A DNA stretch of 64,000 nt from an uncultured Collinsella sp. (GTDB lineage Bacteria; Actinomycetota; Coriobacteriia; Coriobacteriales; Coriobacteriaceae): assembly GCA_900552385.1 (NCBI GenBank), contig URZI01000009.1:1-64000 (forward strand). The letters are read 5' to 3'. Positions 21,139-29,956 of the stretch are shown in pieces (the stretch's first letter is position 1; the number at the start of each line of letters is the position of its first letter). The notes below the pieces were generated by a model, which saw only the letters and a list, made by a program, of their open reading frames with translations, was not told where the DNA came from and made no database searches. The position numbers were made by a program, and so were the translations under genes.

Positions 21139-21173
21139 AAGCGCCCGCGACCATTTGGCCGCGGGCGCTTTTC
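21139..21173 (+). terminator. terminator after the EIIA gene
   Basis: An 11-bp GC-rich stem (AAGCGCCCGCG / CGCGGGCGCTT) with a short loop ends in TTTTCG. Confidence 0.85.
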
Positions 21174-21282
21174 GTTTGAAAAACCATCCCGCCAATGCCT
21201 TATCTGTATAGCCCAAATGAGCCGAGCTGCTAGAATATCGAACTGTATGGATAACTATCATTCAACCGTTATGGGAGGATAC

Positions 21283-22686
21283 GTGAACCGCACCAAAATC
21301 GCGCAGCTCTATGCCGATGCCGAGTCGCTCGGCGGCCAGACCGTCACCGTCGCCGGCTGGGTCAAGTCCGTCCGCGACATGAAGAACTTTGGCTTTGTTA
21401 CGCTCAACGACGGCAGCTGCTTCCGCGACCTGCAGGTCGTCATGAACCGCGAGGCACTCGACAACTACGACGAGATCGCCCATCAAAACGTCTCGGCCGC
21501 ACTCATTTGCACCGGCACCGTCAAGCTGACCCCCGATGCGCCCCAGCCTTTCGAGCTTTCTGCCACCTCCATCGAGGTCGAGGGCACGAGTGCCCCGGAT
21601 TACCCGCTGCAGAAGAAGCGCGCAACCGTCGAGTTCCTGCGCACCCAGCAGCACCTGCGCCCGCGCACCAACCTGTTCCGCGCCGTGTTCCGCATCCGCT
21701 CTGTCGCGGCTGCCGCCATCCACCGCTTCTTCCAGGAGCAGGGCTTTGTCTACGTCAACACCCCCATCATCACCACGAGTGACTGCGAGGGCGCCGGCGA
21801 GATGTTCCGCGTGACCACGCTCGACCCCAAAAATCCGCCCCTCACCGAGTCCGGCGAGGTCGACTGGAGCCAGGACTTCTTTGGCAAGCATGCGAGCCTC
21901 ACCGTGTCCGGCCAGCTCAATGCCGAGAACTTTGCCATGGCCTTTGGCGACGTGTACACCTTTGGCCCCACCTTCCGTGCCGAGAATTCCAACACCACGC
22001 GCCACGCCGCCGAGTTTTGGATGATCGAGCCCGAGATGGCCTTTGCCGACCTTAACGACTACATGGATAACGCCGAGGCCATGCTCAAGTACGTCCTTAA
22101 GGACGTCATGGCAACCTGCCCCGACGAGCTCAATATGCTCAACAAGTTTGTGGACAAGGGTCTGCTCGAGCGCCTGGACCATGTCGCCAACTCCGACTTT
22201 GCCCGCGTTACCTACACCGAGGCCGTCGAGATCCTGGAGCAGGCAGTCGCTGCTGGCCACCAGTTTGATTACCCCGTCAGCTGGGGCATCGACCTGCAGA
22301 CCGAGCACGAGCGCTTCCTGACCGAGGAGCACTTTAAGCGCCCGACCTTCGTGACCGACTACCCGGCCGAAATCAAGGCGTTCTACATGCGCATGAACGA
22401 GGACGGCAAGACCGTCGCCGCCGCCGACTGCCTGGTGCCCGGTATCGGCGAGATTATCGGCGGCTCCCAGCGCGAGGAGCGCCTAGACCTGCTCGAGGCC
22501 CGCATCAAGGACCTGGGCATGAATCCCGAGCAGTACAAGTACTACCTTGACCTGCGCCGCTACGGTTCCTGCAAGCACGCCGGCTACGGTCTGGGCTTCG
22601 AGCGCTTGGTCATGTATCTGACCGGCGTGGGCAACATCCGCGACGTCCTGCCGCACCCGCGCACCGTGGGCAACGCCGACTTCTAA
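21283..22686 (+). CDS. asnS: asparaginyl-tRNA synthetase
   Basis: The 467-residue enzyme charges tRNA-Asn in the cytoplasm. It has an N-terminal OB-fold anticodon-binding domain (residues 1-120, starting with TVAGWVKSVRDMKNFGF) and a class II catalytic domain with FRAENSNTTRHAAEFWMIE (motif 2) and GYGLGFERLVMYLTG (motif 3). I chose the GTG at 21283 because GGGAGG lies 5 bases before it; in-frame ATGs at 21247 and 21271 are alternatives and the second overlaps the ribosome-binding site. The gene ends in its own terminator. Confidence 0.95.
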   Translation: MNRTKIAQLYADAESLGGQTVTVAGWVKSVRDMKNFGFVTLNDGSCFRDLQVVMNREALDNYDEIAHQNVSAALICTGTVKLTPDAPQPFELSATSIEVEGTSAPDYPLQKKRATVEFLRTQQHLRPRTNLFRAVFRIRSVAAAAIHRFFQEQGFVYVNTPIITTSDCEGAGEMFRVTTLDPKNPPLTESGEVDWSQDFFGKHASLTVSGQLNAENFAMAFGDVYTFGPTFRAENSNTTRHAAEFWMIEPEMAFADLNDYMDNAEAMLKYVLKDVMATCPDELNMLNKFVDKGLLERLDHVANSDFARVTYTEAVEILEQAVAAGHQFDYPVSWGIDLQTEHERFLTEEHFKRPTFVTDYPAEIKAFYMRMNEDGKTVAAADCLVPGIGEIIGGSQREERLDLLEARIKDLGMNPEQYKYYLDLRRYGSCKHAGYGLGFERLVMYLTGVGNIRDVLPHPRTVGNADF

Positions 22687-22734
22687 TCGTCGGACGCTAG
22701 CTCGCGTCGCCACACGCCAACGCTCATCGCACAA

Positions 22735-22768
22735 GCGTCTCTCGACATCGGTCGAGAGACGCTTTTTT
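22735..22768 (+). terminator. asnS terminator
   Basis: An 11-bp stem (GCGTCTCTCGA / TCGAGAGACGC) is followed by six T. Confidence 0.9.
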
Positions 22769-22889
22769 CAACAGCATTCGTCAAGCTTTTGGCAAGTTTT
22801 TGGTCAGTTGAGCAGGGCTGTTGAAAACTCGACCTGCCGTTTGCCGACGACTACCGACCGCCCAGAGCGCCCTGCGCCCCTGGGAAAGC

Positions 22890-22940
22890 CCCACGTCCTA
22901 GGCTCCATACCGTCGCCACCCAAAACGGAAAGGACGTGGG
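22890..22940 (+). promoter_or_regulatory. leader hairpin masking a ribosome-binding site
   Basis: CCCACGTCCT (22890-22899) is the exact complement of AGGACGTGGG (22931-22940), which contains part of the AAAGGA ribosome-binding site of the following gene. The pairing would hide that site in the mRNA. Confidence 0.45.
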
Positions 22941-22944
22941 CACG

Positions 22945-23730
22945 ATGACCGAAGCCGCTGTTGAAACCTACGACACCACGACGAGGGGCGCCGCCTCGAT
23001 GGCAGCCTATCGCGCCGTTCGCATCCTGCAACTATTAAGCGAAAACACTGGCGAGGACAAGGCCATGCTTTCCGATGAGCTGATCCGGCGCCTCGCCCAT
23101 CCTGACGACCCCGCCCGCATGCCCATCTCGGCGGCGCGGCGCAGCATCTACACCGCCATCTCCGCGCTTCGCCATGCCGGATACGAAATTGAGTACAAAC
23201 GCGGCGTGGGCTACAAACTTCTTACCCGTCCGCTCACCGACGAAGAGATCATCCGGCTCCACGGTATGGTCATGCGCAACCGCTCCACGCCTATCGCTAT
23301 CCGCAAGAGCATGGCGCAGCACTTAGTTGCCATGGCGAGTGCCGACGTTCGCGGCTACCTCGATACACCCGAACCCGTTCCAAGCGCAGGCAGCAAGGCT
23401 ACCAAGGCAACACGCACGCCCATCAAGCGCATCGACACGTGCGAGCTCGTCGAGCAGGCCATCGACCACGGAACCACGGTGAGTTTTGATATTTCGAGCG
23501 TCACGACGCGTGGCGAAACCGAAGCAGCACGAATGACACTCCGTCCCTTTGCCATCAGGCAGCGCGATGGCATCTCGTATCTGCTGGGAACGGTCTACGA
23601 CGCCCGAGGCGCCGATGACACGTTGCGTACCGTAGAGATTGGCCGAATGAGAAACGTTACCACACGTCTCCTCGACGGCAAGAAGCTCTTCGCCGCCCTA
23701 GACGAGGACGACGCCTCCTCCGCCGCATAA
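22945..23730 (+). CDS. HTH/WYL-like transcriptional regulator
   Basis: The 261-residue protein has an N-terminal winged-helix region (residues 20-90, with SIYTAISALRHAGYEIEYKR and GVGYKLL as the wing) and a C-terminal part rich in beta strands that resembles the WYL ligand-binding domain (TLRPFAIRQRDGISYLLG). The literal WYL tripeptide is replaced by SYL. I chose the ATG at 22945 with AAAGGA at a normal distance; a GTG 9 bases upstream is too close to that site. No neighbouring target gene is obvious. Confidence 0.75.
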   Translation: MTEAAVETYDTTTRGAASMAAYRAVRILQLLSENTGEDKAMLSDELIRRLAHPDDPARMPISAARRSIYTAISALRHAGYEIEYKRGVGYKLLTRPLTDEEIIRLHGMVMRNRSTPIAIRKSMAQHLVAMASADVRGYLDTPEPVPSAGSKATKATRTPIKRIDTCELVEQAIDHGTTVSFDISSVTTRGETEAARMTLRPFAIRQRDGISYLLGTVYDARGADDTLRTVEIGRMRNVTTRLLDGKKLFAALDEDDASSAA

Positions 23731-23824
23731 GACCCTCCGCCGCCCATTCGACTACCCGTACCGCCCATCCGATTCTGTATTAAAAAACCCGCCAGGCTGT
23801 TGTAAAAATGGACATCAGCGCTAC

Positions 23825-23855
23825 TATAGTTCCACTTGCACTTTGTCCCAGTGCA
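23825..23855 (+). promoter_or_regulatory. promoter -10 and operator dyad of the ABC transporter
   Basis: TATAGT at 23825-23830 is followed by a 6-7-6 dyad, TGCACT and AGTGCA at 23837-23842 and 23850-23855, right where transcription should begin. A repressor bound there would block initiation. A TTGTAA lies 19 bases upstream of the -10. Confidence 0.5.
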
Positions 23856-23890
23856 GTGTTTCCAGCCATTTTTATACTGGGGGTAATGAT

Positions 23891-24871
23891 ATGAAGGACA
23901 TCACCATCAGCCGCAGGAGCCTTCTGGTCTCCGCCGGCCTGCTCGCGCTCGCCCCGCTCGCCGGATGCGGCGGCAACTCCGGTTCCGGCTCCGCTGCCGC
24001 CGGTTCCGACTACACCATCGGCGTTCTGCAGCTCACCGAGCACTCCGCGCTCGATGCCGCCAACGCCGGCTTCGTCAAGGCCATCAAGAAGAGCGGCCTT
24101 AAGGTCAAGATCGACCAGAAGAACGCCCAGAACGACCAGTCCACGTGTAAGTCCATTGCCGACAAGTTTGTGGGCGACAACGTCAACCTGATTTATGCCA
24201 TCGCCACGCCCGCCGCGCAGGCTGCCGCCGGCGCCACGGCCGATATCCCCATCGTGGGCTGCGCCATCACCGACTACGCCGCCTCCGGCCTGGTCCAGGA
24301 CAACGACAAGCCCGGCACCAACGTCACGGGCGCTTCCGACCTCACCCCGGTCGCCGAGCAGCTCGAGATGATGCAGAAGGTCCTGCCCGACGTTAAAAAG
24401 GTCGGCCTGCTCTACTGCACCGCCGAGTCCAACTCCGACGTCCAGATCAAGGCCGCCAAGAAGGAGCTCGACAAGCTGGGCCTCGAGTACACTGACTTCA
24501 CCGTCTCGAGCTCCAACGAGATTCAGTCCGTCGTCGAGTCTGCCGTGGGCAAGGTCGACGCGCTGTACTCCCCCACCGACAACACCATCGCCGCGGGTGC
24601 CTCGCAGGTCGGCCAGATCTGCAAGGAAAACAAGCTTCCCTTCGTGACTGGCGAGGAGGGTATGTGCATGGCCGGCGGCCTGTTCACCCTCTCCATCAAT
24701 TACGAGGACCTGGGCTACGCCGCGGGCGAGATGGCCGTTAAGATCCTGAAGGGCGAGGCCAAGCCCGAGGATATGCCGATCAAGCACCTCTCGAGCAAGG
24801 ACCTGGTCGTCGTCAAGAACGACGAAATGGCCGAGGCCCTGGGCATCGACCTTTCCGCTCTGGATGCGTAA
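23891..24871 (+). CDS. ABC transporter substrate-binding lipoprotein, TrpX-like
   Basis: The 326-residue protein is an extracytoplasmic binding protein of the COG2984 group, associated with tryptophan/tyrosine uptake. It begins with a basic, hydrophobic lipoprotein signal ending in the lipobox LAGC at residues 23-26, so C26 would be lipidated. The start at 23891 gives exactly this signal. The mature part has the two-lobe periplasmic-binding pattern (YTIGVLQLTEHSALD, VGLLYCTAESNS, YAAGEMAVKILKGE). It is followed by a permease and an ATPase in the order of the trpXYZ operons of other bacteria. Confidence 0.88.
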   Translation: MKDITISRRSLLVSAGLLALAPLAGCGGNSGSGSAAAGSDYTIGVLQLTEHSALDAANAGFVKAIKKSGLKVKIDQKNAQNDQSTCKSIADKFVGDNVNLIYAIATPAAQAAAGATADIPIVGCAITDYAASGLVQDNDKPGTNVTGASDLTPVAEQLEMMQKVLPDVKKVGLLYCTAESNSDVQIKAAKKELDKLGLEYTDFTVSSSNEIQSVVESAVGKVDALYSPTDNTIAAGASQVGQICKENKLPFVTGEEGMCMAGGLFTLSINYEDLGYAAGEMAVKILKGEAKPEDMPIKHLSSKDLVVVKNDEMAEALGIDLSALDA

Positions 24872-24948
24872 TGCCATACGCGGCATGCGTCTAGAGCCCG
24901 TGCTCGCGCTTTAGCCGCGTTATTCAATATCTGAGCCACAGGGGCGGG

Positions 24949-24981
24949 CGCTGTAGACCGGCGTTCGCCCTGCTTGTTTCG
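24949..24981 (+). terminator. weak hairpin between the binding protein and permease genes
   Basis: CAGGGGCGGGCGC pairs imperfectly with GCGTTCGCCCTG, followed by CTTGTTT. It may reduce transcription into the permease, giving more binding protein than channel. Confidence 0.45.
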
Positions 24982-25074
24982 GATGAGTCAAAACATCCGG
25001 CCGCAGCTCTTTTATGCATTGTTACCGCTATCATGGTGACTCACGTGTCCACCCTATCCTAGGAGGTATGAAGC

Positions 25075-25998
25075 ATGCTCATTGCATTGCAGGGCGCCGT
25101 TTCGCAGGGCGTCCTCTGGGGCATTATGGTGCTTGGCGTGTTTATCACGTTCCGCCTGCTCGACATTCCCGATATGACCTGCGACGGCAGCTTTGCCCTC
25201 GGCGGCTGCGTCTGCGCTGTGCTCATCGTCAATAACAACGTCGACCCGCTGCTCGCCGTGCTGGCCGGTATGTGCGCCGGCGCCATCGCGGGTGCCGTCA
25301 CGGGCATTTTGACCACCGTCTTTGAGATTCCCGCGATCCTCGCCGGAATCCTCACCCAGATCAGCCTGTGGTCCATCAACCTGCGCATCATGGGCAAGTC
25401 CAATACGCCCATTCTTGCCAAGGGCACCGTGTTCTCGGCCGTCAGCAATATGACCGGTCTGCCGCAGTCCACCGTTGCCATCATCTTGGGCATCCTGCTC
25501 GCCGTGGCTATCGTTGCCATCCTGTATTGGTTCTTTGGCACCGAGATCGGCTCGGCGCTGCGCGCCACCGGCAACAACGAGTACATGATCCGCGCTCTGG
25601 GCGTCAACACCAACTCCACCAAGATGATCGCCCTCGTGCTCTCCAACGCCCTCATCGGCCTTTCGGGCGCGCTCATCTGCCAGAGCCAAAAGTATGCCGA
25701 CATTGGTATGGGCACCGGCGCCATCGTTATCGGTCTTGCCGCCATTGTTATCGGTGAGGTGCTCGGCCGTCTGCTGCCCGGCGGCCTCACGCAGTTTAGC
25801 GTTCGCCTGGCCTCTGCCGTCTTTGGCTCCGTGGTGTACTTCCTCATCCGCGCCATCGTGCTGCAGCTGGGCATGGACGCCAACGACATGAAGCTGCTCT
25901 CCGCCGTGATCGTTGCCGTGGCCCTGTGCGTACCCGTCGTTTGGGAGCGCTATAAGCTCCGCAGCTCCTACACGAAGGGAGATGAGGCAGATGCTTAA
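25075..25998 (+). CDS. ABC transporter permease, TrpY-like
   Basis: The 307-residue protein has eight or so hydrophobic segments and belongs to the COG4120 permease group that pairs with COG2984 binding proteins. AGGAGG lies 8 bases before the ATG at 25075. Typical stretches are FRLLDIPDMTCDGSFALGG in the first third and RALGVNTNSTKMIALVLSNA, the likely ATPase-coupling region. Its end overlaps the ATPase gene by 8 bases, indicating translational coupling. Confidence 0.88.
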   Translation: MLIALQGAVSQGVLWGIMVLGVFITFRLLDIPDMTCDGSFALGGCVCAVLIVNNNVDPLLAVLAGMCAGAIAGAVTGILTTVFEIPAILAGILTQISLWSINLRIMGKSNTPILAKGTVFSAVSNMTGLPQSTVAIILGILLAVAIVAILYWFFGTEIGSALRATGNNEYMIRALGVNTNSTKMIALVLSNALIGLSGALICQSQKYADIGMGTGAIVIGLAAIVIGEVLGRLLPGGLTQFSVRLASAVFGSVVYFLIRAIVLQLGMDANDMKLLSAVIVAVALCVPVVWERYKLRSSYTKGDEADA

Positions 25999-26785
25999 GC
26001 TATCGCACGTCAAGAAGACCTTTAACAAGGGCACCGTCACCGAGAAGCGCGCGCTCACCGGCGTCGACCTCACCCTAAATGACGGCGACTTTGTAACCGT
26101 GATCGGCGGCAACGGCGCCGGCAAGTCCACGTTGCTCAACATGATCGCCGGCGTGTACCCGCTCGATTCGGGCGTTATTGAGCTCGACGGCACCGACATC
26201 TCGCGCCTGAGCGAGTCGCAGCGCGCCAAGTACCTGGGCCGCGTGTTTCAGGACCCCATGCGCGGTACCGCTGCCGACATGCAGATCGCCGAGAACCTGG
26301 CCCTCGCCAAGCGTCGCGGCCAGCGTCGCGGCCTTTCGTGGGGCGTCACCAAGGCCGAGAAAGATGAGTACGTCGAGCTGCTCAAGCGCCTGGACCTTGG
26401 TCTGGACACGCGTCTCAACGCCAAGGTCGGCCTGCTCTCGGGCGGCCAGCGCCAGGCACTCACCCTGCTGATGGCCACGCTCACCAGGCCGCGCCTGCTG
26501 CTGCTCGACGAGCACACCGCGGCCCTCGACCCCAAGACGGCCTCTAAGGTGCTTAACCTGACCGAGGAGATCGTCGACGAGAACCACCTGACCACGCTCA
26601 TGGTCACGCACAACATGAACGACGCCATCCGTCTGGGCAACCGTCTGATCATGATGCACGAAGGCCACGTGATCTACGACGTGACGGGCAATGAGAAGAA
26701 GTCGCTCACCGTAGCCGACCTGCTGCAGAAGTTCGAGGAGGTCTCGGGCGGCGAGCTCGCCAACGACCGCATGCTGCTAAGCTAA
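25991..26785 (+). CDS. ABC transporter ATPase, TrpZ-like
   Basis: The 264-residue ATPase energises the importer. It shows Walker A (GGNGAGKSTLL, about residues 39-49), a Q-loop (VFQDP), the signature LSGGQRQAL, Walker B (LLLLDEHTAALD) and the switch His in VTHNM. The start at 25991 lies within the end of the permease gene. Together with the two genes upstream it forms a complete three-gene importer. The substrate is probably an aromatic amino acid, by homology to trpXYZ, but the gene order alone does not prove it. Confidence 0.92.
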   Translation: MLKLSHVKKTFNKGTVTEKRALTGVDLTLNDGDFVTVIGGNGAGKSTLLNMIAGVYPLDSGVIELDGTDISRLSESQRAKYLGRVFQDPMRGTAADMQIAENLALAKRRGQRRGLSWGVTKAEKDEYVELLKRLDLGLDTRLNAKVGLLSGGQRQALTLLMATLTRPRLLLLDEHTAALDPKTASKVLNLTEEIVDENHLTTLMVTHNMNDAIRLGNRLIMMHEGHVIYDVTGNEKKSLTVADLLQKFEEVSGGELANDRMLLS

Positions 26786-26822
26786 ACCTACCAAAAAGGG
26801 ACAGGTTTATTTTGGCAGGTTT
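26784..26822. repeat. GGGACAG-core hairpin
   Basis: AAACCTACCAAAA and TTTTGGCAGGTTT (one mismatch) flank GGGACAGGTTTA. The core resembles the widespread REP-type repeat in which GGGGACAG is followed by a T-rich stretch. Confidence 0.65.
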
Positions 26823-26838
26823 TATCTGCGCAAACGTC

Positions 26839-26878
26839 AAAACCGCCGCAAAGGGACAGACGTCCTTGCGGCGGTTTT
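26839..26878 (+). terminator. hairpin terminator with GGGACAG loop
   Basis: A perfect 13-bp stem (AAAACCGCCGCAA / TTGCGGCGGTTTT) has AGGGACAG in its loop and ends in TTTT. It would stop transcription after the ABC operon. Confidence 0.75.
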
Positions 26879-26942
26879 CGCATATTATGTCGATAATCCG
26901 ATATTCAACCAGACATTCTGGCTAAGGACTAAGGAAACTGCC

Positions 26943-28967
26943 ATGAAAAGACTCCCCCGCCTTGCGTTAGCCGCCGCGTTGTTTGCCGGCGCGCTCGCAG
27001 GCATCCCAAGCCTCGCTTTCGCGGGGAACCTGCCCGCCGCTATTGACGGCTCCGTGGCCGTCATGCACACCAACGACATCCACGGCAGCTACAAGTACAG
27101 CTACAACGAAAGCAAGGGCACCGGCACTGTGGGCTTTGACGGACTGGCGGTTCTCTATAGCGCCCAGGGCAACGCCCCCGATCTTTTGCTCGATGCGGGC
27201 GACACCTTCCACGGACAGTCCTTCGCCACCATGAGCGAGGGCAAGAGCATCGCCGAGCTCATGGACACCTTCTATGCCGACGGCTACGACGCAACCACGC
27301 CAGGTAACCACGACTGGAGCTACGGCGCGGACAAACTCCGCACCATGACCAGCTACAGCACCACTGGCACGCCCTTCGCCATGCTCTGCGCGAACGCAAA
27401 GTCTACGAGCGGCATATGGAGCTCGAGCATCACGAAGACGCTCGATCGCACCTGGGAGGATAGCGAAGATCACTCCACATTCGACTACAAAATCAAGGTC
27501 GGCGTCGTGGGTGCCATGGATGAGTCGCTGAGATCCTCGCTGCGCGCGGACCTGGTCGCGGGTACGTCGTTCTCGGGTGCCGCGAACGCCATCAATGCCG
27601 AGGCAGAGCAGCTGCGCAAGGAGGGCTGCGATGTTGTTGTGTGTATCGCGCACACGCTCGACGCCAAGACCTTTGCCACGCGACTCCGTGGCGTCGATGC
27701 CCTTATCGCAGGCCACGAGCACATCAACCTTAACGAGAAGGTGACGGGAGCCGACGGCAAGACGATCCACGTTGTCGAGGCGGGCAGTGCCTTTGCCGAG
27801 GTGGGACTGCTTTCCATTCCGTACAAATACGACACGAATGGCACCGAGACGACCGACGACGACACGGTCACGGTCCCTGCAGACGACAGCAACGAGAAGC
27901 TCTACACCGCCAAGAACGTCAACGACCTTTTGGCAGACCCCGACAAGGGCTCCGACTACCAAAGCCGCCTTGAAGCCGTCCGCAACAAGATCAAGCCGCT
28001 CGACGAGGACTTTGAAAACGAATCGAACAAGGTGCTCGGCACATCCACCACCAACTATTTCTACGGCGAGGACGCCGCAGGCACGCATGGTTGGGAAATG
28101 GTGCGCACCACCGATTTCCGTCCCAGCAAGGAGGGCGACACCACCAAGGCCCAGACCATCGGCCACGTGATTTGCAGCTCCTATCTTGACCTGACGGGCG
28201 CGGACCTCGCTATCGAAAACGCTGGCGGCATCCGCGGCGGCATCGCGGCGGGCAACGTGACCGCCGGCAACGTCATCGCCATCTCGCCCTACGGCAACAC
28301 CGTGGAGACCTGGGCCATGACCGGCGCGGACTTCCTCGCAGCGCTCGAGCACTCGCTACAAATCAGCGACGATTGCAACGACAGCTACGAGCTTCAGCAG
28401 GCTTATGTGGCGGCCGGTCACACCGAGCAGGAGGCGCAAGACAAGTACAAGTGGCGCGATGACTCTGGCAGCGTTCTCTCCTTTGGCGGCATCAACGTGA
28501 CGATTGATTGGACACAGCCCGAGGGCAAGCGCATTGTGAGTGCCACACTCACCAAAGACGGCAGCACGCTCGACCCCGCCAAGACCTATACCGTCGCCAC
28601 CAACAACTACATCATCACCAACACGACCGACTTTCCCACCTTTGCACACGCCACCAAGTACACCGAGTGGGGTACCTGCGAGTCAGCGCTAAGGGCGCTG
28701 ATCGGGCAGAACGGCTGGGAGAGCAAGATGGCCGGGCTCGCCGGCACCATCGGCTTCGGCTCCGCAGCCGTGGACCCCACGCCCTCACCGGCCCCGACGC
28801 CTAAGCCCTCGTCTAAGACGGACACGGCGACCACGAAGGTCATCACCAAGAAGACGACCGGTAAGCTCGCCGCAACGGGAGACCGCACGCTGGCAGTAGT
28901 TGGCGCGTGCCTTATCGGCGGCATCATCGTCATCATGCTCGGCATTATCTGGAAGCGTCGACGCTAA
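26943..28967 (+). CDS. cell-wall-anchored 5'-nucleotidase / metallophosphatase
   Basis: The 674-residue protein is a secreted UshA-like enzyme that removes phosphate from nucleotides outside the cell. It has a signal peptide (residues 1-27, ending AFA), a metallophosphoesterase domain with TNDIHG, DAGDTFHGQ, PGNHDW and AGHEH motifs, and a C-terminal nucleotidase domain (ENAGGIRGGI, SPYGNTV). A Pro/Thr-rich spacer follows, then a sorting signal: LAATGD, a hydrophobic segment and KRRR. LAATG is a variant of the usual LPXTG, so a sortase should attach it to the wall. Salvage of extracellular nucleosides is the likely role. Confidence 0.92.
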   Translation: MKRLPRLALAAALFAGALAGIPSLAFAGNLPAAIDGSVAVMHTNDIHGSYKYSYNESKGTGTVGFDGLAVLYSAQGNAPDLLLDAGDTFHGQSFATMSEGKSIAELMDTFYADGYDATTPGNHDWSYGADKLRTMTSYSTTGTPFAMLCANAKSTSGIWSSSITKTLDRTWEDSEDHSTFDYKIKVGVVGAMDESLRSSLRADLVAGTSFSGAANAINAEAEQLRKEGCDVVVCIAHTLDAKTFATRLRGVDALIAGHEHINLNEKVTGADGKTIHVVEAGSAFAEVGLLSIPYKYDTNGTETTDDDTVTVPADDSNEKLYTAKNVNDLLADPDKGSDYQSRLEAVRNKIKPLDEDFENESNKVLGTSTTNYFYGEDAAGTHGWEMVRTTDFRPSKEGDTTKAQTIGHVICSSYLDLTGADLAIENAGGIRGGIAAGNVTAGNVIAISPYGNTVETWAMTGADFLAALEHSLQISDDCNDSYELQQAYVAAGHTEQEAQDKYKWRDDSGSVLSFGGINVTIDWTQPEGKRIVSATLTKDGSTLDPAKTYTVATNNYIITNTTDFPTFAHATKYTEWGTCESALRALIGQNGWESKMAGLAGTIGFGSAAVDPTPSPAPTPKPSSKTDTATTKVITKKTTGKLAATGDRTLAVVGACLIGGIIVIMLGIIWKRRR

Positions 28968-29020
28968 GCTACACCGCCGGGCCTTACAGCCCCGCCGCGT
29001 AAACCTTATATCGAGCACAG

Positions 29021-29050
29021 AAGCCCGTCCGAATTTGATCGGACGGGCTT
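29021..29050 (+). terminator. terminator after the nucleotidase gene
   Basis: An 11-bp stem (AAGCCCGTCCG / CGGACGGGCTT) with an 8-base loop is followed by CTTGG. Confidence 0.75.
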
Positions 29051-29096
29051 CTTGGTGGGTATCATGGTTGGACGATCATAAGGAGGTTTTCCCTAC

Positions 29097-29864
29097 ATGG
29101 ATTTGTTTGAGCCGATTCTTCATTTCTTTGAGCAACGGTGGGTCCACAACATCATCTGGGCCGTCATCTTGGCGATAGGCACCGCCGTCGCCGCCAAGGT
29201 CGTATCCAAGACCCTGAATCATCTGCTTAACCGAGACGATAACCCGCTTCCGGCATCGAGTATCTTCATCAACATCGCGCGCGCCGTCATTTGGATGATC
29301 GGCGGCAGCTTTATCCTCGACAACTGCTTTGGCATTAACGCAAACGCGCTCGTCGCCGCTCTTGGCGTCGGCGGCATCGCCATCTCGCTCGGCTTTCAGG
29401 ACACGCTGTCAAACCTTATCGGCGGCATGCAAGTGACCTTTATGGGCATCATCAAACCCGGCGACAATATCGAGGTCGGCGGCGTGTCGGGCGTGGTCCA
29501 GGACATCACCTGGCGCCACACGACCATCGAAGATGCCTGCGGGCAGACCATCATCGTCCCCAACTCCAACATCTCCAAGAACACGCTCGTGCATTTGATG
29601 CCCTTTGGACGCGTGGCCGTGCCCGTTGCCGTAAAGGACACGTCTAAGTGGGCTTCCCTTGACGCGCTGGCAGACGAGCTCACGAGCGCAACCAAAACGG
29701 CCGTCTCGCCCATCTCGGGCTTTGACAAAGAGCCCTACGTGCTCTTTAGCGAAATCGGCGACTTTGGCATCAAAGGAAAGATCATCTTTATCGTCAGCGA
29801 CGACAGCACCACTTTCACCGCTGCCGACGCCTGCATCCGCGCCATCGCCCCCATCATCGCCTAA
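29097..29864 (+). CDS. small-conductance mechanosensitive channel, MscS family
   Basis: The 255-residue protein opens under membrane tension to release solutes. Three hydrophobic segments occupy residues 15-35, 55-75 and 80-105. The third is followed by the pore-lining Gly/Ala pattern ALGVGGIAISLGFQDTLSNL and the beta-domain segment IKPGDNIEV, both hallmarks of the family. AAGGAGG precedes the ATG. It is shorter than E. coli MscS (286 residues) but has the complete core. Confidence 0.92.
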   Translation: MDLFEPILHFFEQRWVHNIIWAVILAIGTAVAAKVVSKTLNHLLNRDDNPLPASSIFINIARAVIWMIGGSFILDNCFGINANALVAALGVGGIAISLGFQDTLSNLIGGMQVTFMGIIKPGDNIEVGGVSGVVQDITWRHTTIEDACGQTIIVPNSNISKNTLVHLMPFGRVAVPVAVKDTSKWASLDALADELTSATKTAVSPISGFDKEPYVLFSEIGDFGIKGKIIFIVSDDSTTFTAADACIRAIAPIIA

Positions 29865-29902
29865 ACCACCGCAAAGGGGTCAGGCATCTTTGTAGTGGTT
29901 TT
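29863..29902 (+). terminator. hairpin terminator with GGGGTCAG core
   Basis: AAACCACCGCAAAG pairs with CTTTGTAGTGGTTT and ends in TTTT. The loop GGGGTCAG resembles the GGGGACAG cores of other hairpins in this window. Confidence 0.65.
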
Positions 29903-29956
29903 CATTCGTGGTACCATGGTTCATATAGTTGTTTAAACGACTAAGGGAGCAACATT

